A DNA stretch of 38,381 nucleotides from Clostridia bacterium. Lineage in GTDB: Bacteria; Bacillota; Clostridia; TANB77; CAG-508. Within the stretch, counting starts at the first letter, position 1, and every line of letters starts with the position of its first letter. This document shows, piece by piece, positions 32,575 through 38,381 of this stretch. Where the stretch lies: the NCBI GenBank assembly GCA_900754085.1, contig CAAEBO010000056.1, positions 1-38,381 on the forward strand. Reading direction: 5' to 3'. The position numbers were made by a program, and so were the translations under genes. The notes beneath the pieces were generated by a model. The model was not told the origin of the DNA, ran no database searches, and saw only the letters and a list, made by a program, of their open reading frames with translations.

Positions 32575-34203
32575 ATGAAATTACAAAGCTGGATAGTAAT
32601 ATTTTCTATTATTGTTATACCAATAGTATTAGTAATGTCCTTATATATACAAATGCAAATAAGCTATGTAAATTTACAAGGAAATTATGACACTGTATTA
32701 AATAATGCAACATATGATGCAATAAAAGCATTCCAAATAAATGAAACGAATAGTACAACGCAAAATATAGCACAAGAGAAAATAAGAGATGTTGAAGCTT
32801 CTGTAACAACATTTTATAATTCATTAGCTACAAATTTTGGACAAAGTGGATATTCAGAAGAAGAACTACAAAGCTATATACCAGCATTAGTATATACTTT
32901 ATATGATGGATATTATATATATACTAGATATAATAATGTGGTAACAGAAGACAACACAATTAACTTGAACTCTACAGAATCAGAAACAGGTCTTAAACCT
33001 TATGTATATTATTCTGGAAGGTATAAAACAGATGCAGGAGAAGACATTGTAATAAATTATACACTGGATAATTATATAACAATATTTTATAAAAAAGGTT
33101 CAGACTATAAAACTTATTCTGGTTTTTTAATTGATACTTCTAAAACAGATTCATCTGGAACTTGGTATAATAGTGGTGGTACAAGAATAAACATAGAAAG
33201 TGAAGATTTAGCAGAAATAAATCGTACATCTAGTGAAAATAATTCTACGCAAAAATATAATTATACATATTTTACAAACTCAAATGGAAGAAGAGAAAAA
33301 GCATATTGGGATGGAAGTAGATGGTATAAATATAATGTGGATGGAACTGTAAACTATGTTGACGAAAATATGCTTGCACAATTAGGTAATTCTTACAAAA
33401 GAGATACAAGTGCACAAAAATATTTACAAGATGCATACAAATTTACAAATGACGTTAAAAACATACTAAGAAATATTAAATTAGGCGATATTGTAGATGT
33501 TAATAAAGAAGAATTAGGAATTACAGGTAGTGTAGCTAATAAAAGTCTTATAGATTTTGGAGCTACAGATGGAACTATGTTGAATACGTTTAACGAACAT
33601 AAACAACAGGTTATGAGGAATTCTATTACAACAAATTTAAAAGCGACAATTGCAAAATTTAATGAAAATTCTCCACATCCAGCTAAAATGCCAACTTTAA
33701 CAGAAAATGAATGGAATATGATTTTAAGCAATACATGTTTAATCTCATTTATGCAAGGTCAAAATATTGGAAATGGATATTATATGGGATATAGTATTGT
33801 TACAAATAATAAAAATAGAGAATTTGTTGATCCAAAATTAATATATATTTTAGATAAGGACAAAAATCAATTTCATGATGTTAGACACTTAAATGCTAGT
33901 TTATCTGGTAATATTATGGGATATAGAAATATAGACTTTGATTCACAAAGCTATGTTGCAAATGACGGCTCTGTTAAAAATTACTTTTTCCATGGCAAAG
34001 CAACAGCAGATTATGCTTGTATAGTAACTTCCGCAGAAATAACAACATCTAAAGGAAATAGTGAAACAGATAATTCTTCGGGAAATTATACAACACCATT
34101 AGATACAATATTAAATTCGGCTCCACTTAATATAAAGCAAACATATTATACGGCGTTATTTAGAGAAAGATGTAATTCTTATAAAAGCTTAATGCTAAGT
34201 TAA
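32575..34203 (+). CDS. Large single-pass surface protein of the Tad-like locus (542 aa)
   Basis: A membrane helix at about residues 5-27 (WIVIFSIIVIPIVLVMSLYI) is followed by about 510 exposed residues rich in Tyr, Asn, Ser and Thr. Recurrent features are TYDAIKAFQIN, YTLYDGYYIYTRYNN and ADYACIVTSAE. Arrangement and composition suggest a TadG-like or adhesin-like subunit at the tip or base of the structure, but I recognise no domain. GAGAGGAA precedes ATG 32575. It is outside the main operon by terminator position and probably has its own promoter. Confidence 0.7.
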   Translation: MKLQSWIVIFSIIVIPIVLVMSLYIQMQISYVNLQGNYDTVLNNATYDAIKAFQINETNSTTQNIAQEKIRDVEASVTTFYNSLATNFGQSGYSEEELQSYIPALVYTLYDGYYIYTRYNNVVTEDNTINLNSTESETGLKPYVYYSGRYKTDAGEDIVINYTLDNYITIFYKKGSDYKTYSGFLIDTSKTDSSGTWYNSGGTRINIESEDLAEINRTSSENNSTQKYNYTYFTNSNGRREKAYWDGSRWYKYNVDGTVNYVDENMLAQLGNSYKRDTSAQKYLQDAYKFTNDVKNILRNIKLGDIVDVNKEELGITGSVANKSLIDFGATDGTMLNTFNEHKQQVMRNSITTNLKATIAKFNENSPHPAKMPTLTENEWNMILSNTCLISFMQGQNIGNGYYMGYSIVTNNKNREFVDPKLIYILDKDKNQFHDVRHLNASLSGNIMGYRNIDFDSQSYVANDGSVKNYFFHGKATADYACIVTSAEITTSKGNSETDNSSGNYTTPLDTILNSAPLNIKQTYYTALFRERCNSYKSLMLS

Positions 34204-34216
34204 ATATAAATTTATA

Positions 34217-34250
34217 AAATATAGGTACTCATAGTATCTATATTTTTTTT
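34217..34250 (+). terminator. Terminator after the 542-aa gene
   Basis: 13-bp stem AAATATAGGTACT (34217-34229) with AGTATCTATATTT (34233-34245), one G-T, loop CAT, then TTTTT. Confidence 0.82.
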
Positions 34251-34313
34251 AGTAAAACCTTTCTAGTATTAAAAATATAAAAAAGGATAATATATAATAT
34301 AAGAGGTTTATAT

Positions 34314-35546
34314 ATGAAAAAATTTAAAAAAATTTTATTAGTTTTAATATTACTTGTTATATTAGTATATGTAACTAACATAAGCTCTATTCCTAATAGT
34401 TTAATATTAATGGAAGGTGAAGAATTAAACTTAAGAACAATGTTAGGTTTAAGTATTTCGAATAATGATAGAAAAACAATAGAAGCTGTTAATTCTGAAA
34501 ATAAAAAATTAACCAATAAAATAGGAAAAATGGATTTTTCAATAAATTTAGCAGGAATTTCTGTAAAGGATTTTACAGTTAATGTAATACCTAATACAGT
34601 TGTAATACCAAGTGGTGAAGCGATTGGGCTTAGATTGTTTACAAGTGGAGTTTTAGTAGTAGGAATGTCAGAAATAAAGGGAGAAGATAATAATAATCAT
34701 ATGCCATATAAAGATTCAGGAATAAAAGAAGGTGATATGATTACTAAAGTAGACAACGAAGTAATTACATGCACGGCTGATCTAACTAATAAAATAAATA
34801 ATTCTAATGGAAATGAAGTAACTTTAACTTATGTAAGAAATGGAAATAATTATAATACAAATATTGTACCAACTAAAATAAATGAAGACGAATATAAATT
34901 AGGATTATGGGTAAGAGATGCAGCCTCTGGTGTGGGGACAATAACTTTTTATGAGCCTACTACAGGAGCATTTGCAGCTTTAGGACATGGAATACTAGAT
35001 GTAGATACAGAAGAACTTATAGACATAGCAAGAGGGGATATAGTAACAAGTAAAATTATATCTATTGTTAAAGGTGAAAAAGGTAAGCCAGGAGAATTAC
35101 AAGGTAGTATAGAAAATGGCAAAATAATCGGAGAAGTATACAAAAATACTAATTTTGGAATTTATGGTAAATTAAATAATATACAAGATTTAAAAAAGAA
35201 TACTAAAAACGAAATGGAAGTAATGCCTAGAGACGAAGTAAAAGAAGGAAAAGCAAGTATATTATGTACTTTAGAAAATGGCAAACAAGAAGAATACGAA
35301 ATAGAAATAGAGAAAGTATATACAGCCAGTAATAGGGCTAATAAAAATATGATAATAAAAGTAACAGATAAAAGGCTATTAGAAAAAACGGGTGGCATAA
35401 TTCAAGGTATGAGTGGATCACCAATACTACAGGATGGAAAGTTTGTAGGAGCAGTAACACATGTTATGGTTAATAATCCGGAAAAAGGATATGGAATTTT
35501 TGCAGATACGATGCTAAAACAAATGAAAGAAGTAGAAGGAAATTAG
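34314..35546 (+). CDS. spoIVB: Stage IV sporulation protein B, serine peptidase
   Basis: SpoIVB is secreted by the forespore and triggers SigK activation in the mother cell by cutting SpoIVFA. The 410-residue protein has an N-terminal anchor (about 5-22), a PDZ domain (about 105-195, with PYKDSGIKEGDMITKVDNEVI) and an S55 peptidase domain. That domain has His225 in AALGHGI and the nucleophile Ser369 in GMSGSPI, then DGKFVGAVTHV. ATG 34314 follows AAGAGG. Its presence supports working sporulation. Its usual neighbours recN and spo0A are not adjacent in this window. Confidence 0.95.
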   Translation: MKKFKKILLVLILLVILVYVTNISSIPNSLILMEGEELNLRTMLGLSISNNDRKTIEAVNSENKKLTNKIGKMDFSINLAGISVKDFTVNVIPNTVVIPSGEAIGLRLFTSGVLVVGMSEIKGEDNNNHMPYKDSGIKEGDMITKVDNEVITCTADLTNKINNSNGNEVTLTYVRNGNNYNTNIVPTKINEDEYKLGLWVRDAASGVGTITFYEPTTGAFAALGHGILDVDTEELIDIARGDIVTSKIISIVKGEKGKPGELQGSIENGKIIGEVYKNTNFGIYGKLNNIQDLKKNTKNEMEVMPRDEVKEGKASILCTLENGKQEEYEIEIEKVYTASNRANKNMIIKVTDKRLLEKTGGIIQGMSGSPILQDGKFVGAVTHVMVNNPEKGYGIFADTMLKQMKEVEGN

Positions 35547-35551
35547 ATTAT

Positions 35552-36937
35552 CTAATTTCCTTCTACTATTTGATTAGAAATTTGTGTTACTGTTCCAGCT
35601 CCTAAAGTTAATATTATATCATCTTTTTTTATATTAGATTTTAGATAGTTAATAATATCAGAGAAATCTTTCATATATATAGCATTTTTCCCTAAAGAAT
35701 TAATTTTATCAACCAAGTCTTGAGAAGAAATACCAAATCTATTTGTTTCTCTTGCTGCATATATATCTGTAATTATAATATTATCAAAATTTAATAAAGC
35801 TTTTGCAAAGTCATTTAATAATGTTTTGGTTCTACTATAAGTATGAGGTTGGAAGACAACCCATGATTTATTATATTTTTTATTCATTAAAGCTTTTGCA
35901 GTTGCTATTATTTCTGTAGGATGGTGACCATAGTCATCAAATACAGTTGCATTATTAACAGTTCCTTTATATTCAAATCTTCTATGAGCTCCTGTAAATT
36001 TTTGTAAAGCAGACTTTATATAATTACTATTAATTCCATAATAATCGCAAAGAGCGATACAAGCTAAAGCATTTAAAACATTATGCATTCCTGGTATTCT
36101 TAATTGTATTCTTTCGAAGAATTTATCTTTTTTGTAAACATCAAAAGCAGGAAAACCATTATTGTCAAATACAATATTTACTGCAAAGAAATCTGTATTT
36201 TTATTAGTAATACCATATGTTAATTTAGTAGCATTTGTATATTGAAGTAAGTCGATACAATTGCTATCATCACCATTAACAACAAGTAAGCCATCATCTG
36301 GAATAAGCTTTACATATTTAATAAAAGCATTTTTTATATTTTCAAAAGTCTTAAAATAATCTAAATGGTCATTATCTATATTTAAGATAATTTCTGATTT
36401 AGGAGAAAATTTTAAGAAACTTTCTACATATTCACAAGCTTCTATTATAAAATGCTCACTTGAACCTACTTTATAATTACCATCTATTGCTTTTAAAAGT
36501 GCTCCAACTTGAATACTTGGGTCTAAACCAGCTTCTAGGAAGCATAAAGAAACAAGAGATGTAGTTGTAGTTTTACCATGTGTACCAGAAATACCAATAG
36601 TATTAGAAAAAGCTTTTGTAAGAAGGCCTAAAAAGTCACATCTTTCGCAAGTTTCTATATTTAATTCTTTTGCTTTTTGCATTTCAGGGTCATTTTCATT
36701 TATTGCAGCAGAATAAACAACAATATCTGCTTTAGATAAATTTTCAAAGTCATGACCAATAGTAACTGAAATACCGCTTTTTTGTAATTTGTTAATAATT
36801 TCAGAATTAGAAATGTCTGAGCCAGTAACAATAACGCCAAAATTATTAAGAATTTCGGCAATACCGCTCATACTTACACCACCAATTCCAATCATATGTA
36901 CTCTATTATATTTTTTTATTAAGTTAAGATTAGGCAT
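35552..36937 (-). CDS. murC: UDP-N-acetylmuramate-L-alanine ligase MurC
   Basis: MurC adds L-Ala to UDP-MurNAc in peptidoglycan precursor synthesis. The 461-residue protein has the N-terminal Rossmann start VHMIGIGGVSMSGIAEIL, the ATP-binding GISGTHGKTTTTS (about residue 112), NIDNDHLDYF and HNVLNALACIA, and the C-terminal GAHRRFEYKG and DDYGHHPTEI. Length is usual. ATG 36937 follows AGGAGGGG on the minus strand. A good promoter lies upstream. Confidence 0.97.
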   Translation of the reverse strand: MPNLNLIKKYNRVHMIGIGGVSMSGIAEILNNFGVIVTGSDISNSEIINKLQKSGISVTIGHDFENLSKADIVVYSAAINENDPEMQKAKELNIETCERCDFLGLLTKAFSNTIGISGTHGKTTTTSLVSLCFLEAGLDPSIQVGALLKAIDGNYKVGSSEHFIIEACEYVESFLKFSPKSEIILNIDNDHLDYFKTFENIKNAFIKYVKLIPDDGLLVVNGDDSNCIDLLQYTNATKLTYGITNKNTDFFAVNIVFDNNGFPAFDVYKKDKFFERIQLRIPGMHNVLNALACIALCDYYGINSNYIKSALQKFTGAHRRFEYKGTVNNATVFDDYGHHPTEIIATAKALMNKKYNKSWVVFQPHTYSRTKTLLNDFAKALLNFDNIIITDIYAARETNRFGISSQDLVDKINSLGKNAIYMKDFSDIINYLKSNIKKDDIILTLGAGTVTQISNQIVEGN

Positions 36938-36968
36938 TAAAATTCCCCTCCTGTATTAAACACGTAAG

Positions 36969-36997
36969 ATTATATAATTATTATGCTTTTTTTTCAA
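36969..36997 (-). promoter_or_regulatory. SigA promoter of murC (minus strand)
   Basis: On the minus strand TTGAAA (36992-36997), 17 bases, TATAAT (36969-36974), some 30 bases before the murC start. Confidence 0.8.
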
Positions 36998-37064
36998 TAT
37001 AATTATTACTATTTTATGATAAATATTTAAAAAATGTTAAAAAATAAATAATTTTGAAAAAATA

Positions 37065-37091
37065 GAAGGAAAAAAGTTTTTTTTGAAGAAT
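37065..37091 (+). promoter_or_regulatory. SigH-type promoter of spoVG
   Basis: GAAGGAAAA (37065-37073) fits the SigH -35 pattern RNAGGAWWW exactly. After 11 bases GAAGAAT (37085-37091) fits the -10 RNNGAAT. In Bacillus subtilis spoVG is a classical SigH target, so this is likely the same control. Confidence 0.75.
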
Positions 37092-37153
37092 AATATAGTT
37101 GTACATATAAATTGTACAATATAATATTTAAAACTTTGGAAGGCGGTGCTCAA

Positions 37154-37453
37154 ATGCAAATCACAAATGTACATTTAAAGAAAGTAAATTCAGGAAACAA
37201 AATGAAAGCAGTAGCTTCTGTAACATTCGATAACGAATTTGTTGTACACGACATAAAAGTTATTGAAAAAGATGGATTATTTATAGCTATGCCAAGTAAG
37301 AAAACTCAAAATGGTGAGTTTAGAGATGTAGCTCATCCAATTAATGCTGAAACAAGGGAGAAAATTCAAAGCGCTATAATAGAAAAATATAACGAAACTC
37401 CAGATGTAGAAGAAGTAGTAAAAAACGAAGAATCTGAAGAATCAGCAGAATAA
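37154..37453 (+). CDS. spoVG: Septation/RNA-binding regulator SpoVG
   Basis: SpoVG is a small nucleic-acid-binding regulator of cell division and sporulation. The 99-residue protein has the conserved MQITNVHLKKV start, AVASVTFDNEFVVHDIKVIEK, FIAMPSKKT and FRDVAHPIN, then an acidic tail. I use ATG 37154 after GGAAGGCGGTG; the in-frame ATG 37112 upstream lies before that site. A terminator follows. Confidence 0.95.
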   Translation: MQITNVHLKKVNSGNKMKAVASVTFDNEFVVHDIKVIEKDGLFIAMPSKKTQNGEFRDVAHPINAETREKIQSAIIEKYNETPDVEEVVKNEESEESAE

Positions 37454-37463
37454 TATAAATATA

Positions 37464-37493
37464 AAAAACTAGAGCTTTGGCTCTAGTTTTTTG
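37464..37493 (+). terminator. Terminator of spoVG
   Basis: 12-bp stem AAAAACTAGAGC (37464-37475) and GCTCTAGTTTTT (37480-37491), loop TTTG, T run. Confidence 0.9.
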
Positions 37494-37566
37494 ATGCTTA
37501 AATAGTTTGATAACATTGTTCATAAAAAATAAGTATGATACAATGTATCTAAAAAGGGGGAAGCAT

Positions 37567-38381
37567 ATGAAGGAGAATTTAAAAGGATGGCTAAAATATA
37601 TAATTATATTAATTGTTATATTTGCTATTTTAAGTATAGTATTATGTTTTAGCACAGATCAAATACAAATAATGAACAAATTAGATTATAATGTTGCTCT
37701 AAATGAAGATGGAAGTATGAATGTTATGGAAACATGGAATGTATACGTAAAAAATACAGGAACTTTATTTAAAGATTTTTATAATATAAATAAATATCCA
37801 ATTTCAGACATATCTGTAAAAAACTTAAAAAGCAATGAAAATTTAGAAGACCTTGGCTATGAAGAATATCATGTGCCAGAAGGAAAGTATTATGCAGAGG
37901 AAATAAAAAGTAATGTATTAGAAATTGCATTTGGTACAGGTAAAAAGAAATCTTCTGGAAATGTTAAATTTCAGATATCATATAAAATAGATAATGTTGT
38001 AAATTCATACAAAGACTGCCAAGAATTTTATTGGAAATTTTTAGACAGTACAAATGGTATGATGTGCAAAAATATTACTGGTACAATTACTTTGCCTAAA
38101 GAAGTAAGTAATTCGGAAAATTTACTAGTTTGGGGACATGGCAATATAAATGGAAAAATTTATAAAAGTGGAACAAACGAAGTAAAATTTAAAATTAAAA
38201 ATTTTAGTGCAAGGAATATGCTAGAAGTAAGAGTAGTTACAAAAGAGAAAATGTTTAGTACAGAAACTAAAACATATAATATGATAGATAATATACAAAG
38301 AGAAGAAACAAAATGGGCTAAAGAAACAAACGATAATATAAATGAAAATAGAATAATTCTTATAATAATTTTATTAATAGA
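37567..38381 (+). CDS. DUF2207-like membrane protein (partial, runs off the window)
   Basis: ATG 37567 follows AAAAGGGGGAAG. The frame stays open for 271 codons to the window edge. A membrane helix at about residues 10-29 is followed by an extracellular beta-rich domain: MNKLDYNVALNEDGSMNVMETWNV, YNINKYPISDISVKN and YWKFLDSTNGMMCKNITGTI. This matches the DUF2207 pattern (predicted membrane protein with an N-terminal outer domain). A second hydrophobic segment is beginning at the window edge. Function unknown. Confidence 0.75.
   Translation, partial: MKENLKGWLKYIIILIVIFAILSIVLCFSTDQIQIMNKLDYNVALNEDGSMNVMETWNVYVKNTGTLFKDFYNINKYPISDISVKNLKSNENLEDLGYEEYHVPEGKYYAEEIKSNVLEIAFGTGKKKSSGNVKFQISYKIDNVVNSYKDCQEFYWKFLDSTNGMMCKNITGTITLPKEVSNSENLLVWGHGNINGKIYKSGTNEVKFKIKNFSARNMLEVRVVTKEKMFSTETKTYNMIDNIQREETKWAKETNDNINENRIILIIILLI

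Noticed and set aside
37112..37153. N-terminal extension of SpoVG from ATG 37112
   Set aside because: The family begins at MQITNV and the ribosome binding site lies between the two ATGs.
1..38381. CRISPR arrays, rRNA and tRNA genes
   Set aside because: No regularly spaced repeats and no conserved rRNA or tRNA segments were seen on either strand.

Overview
The window is a low-GC chromosomal segment from a spore-forming member of the Clostridia, probably an uncultured gut-type lineage. The evidence is gene content (pdaA, yqfC, yqfD, spoIVB, spoVG, an alpha/beta-type SASP, a long-form hpf, an agr quorum system), the Firmicutes-type order ybeY-dgkA-era-yqzL-recO, strong AGGAGG ribosome binding sites, and good matches to sporulation promoters (SigH-type before spoVG, SigG-type before the SASP gene). 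No rRNA, tRNA or CRISPR array was seen. All calls come from reading the sequence; no database search was possible.

Layout. 1-2817: end of an unknown gene, greA, a small membrane protein, an RlmI-like methyltransferase and an RluA-type pseudouridine synthase, with a hairpin repeat family in the gaps. 3106-6071: an agr system in an unusual arrangement, agrB-agrD on the plus strand converging on agrA-agrC on the minus strand; agrC has a one-base frameshift just after the phosphoacceptor His. 6246-13684: pdaA, the spore-cortex delta-lactam deacetylase gene, is cut in two by a 6,632-bp element ending in a large serine recombinase. The ends share a 14-bp direct repeat. Joining the inner ends in silico gives a 17-bp-arm inverted repeat, as expected of a serine-integrase attP, and joining the outer ends restores a 268-residue PdaA in frame. 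The crossover falls inside the codon of a zinc-ligand His. This looks like a skin-type intervening element in a sporulation gene not usually reported as a target. Cargo: two YjdF-like membrane proteins, an 809-residue unknown protein, a 148-residue partner and a 39-residue small protein before the recombinase.

13687-20940: sporulation and housekeeping run yqfC-yqfD-unknown-ybeY-dgkA-DUF3048 protein, then era-yqzL-recO and hpf. The usual phoH and yqfF are absent between yqfD and ybeY, and a 405-residue unknown protein sits there. 21108-22376: SASP gene (minus strand) and a Cof-type HAD phosphatase.

22496-34203: a Tad/Flp-pilus-like locus: CpaB/RcpC-like SAF protein, two degenerate MinD/CpaE-like proteins, a TadA/CpaF-like ATPase, a single 690-residue protein that looks like fused TadB and TadC, then six small single-pass proteins and one large one. 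Four of the small proteins begin MENA and have a hydrophobic helix immediately, with no prepilin leader; no prepilin peptidase or secretin gene lies in the window. This is the best candidate for an undescribed cell-surface machine. 34314-38381: spoIVB, murC (minus), spoVG and the start of a DUF2207-like membrane protein that runs off the window.
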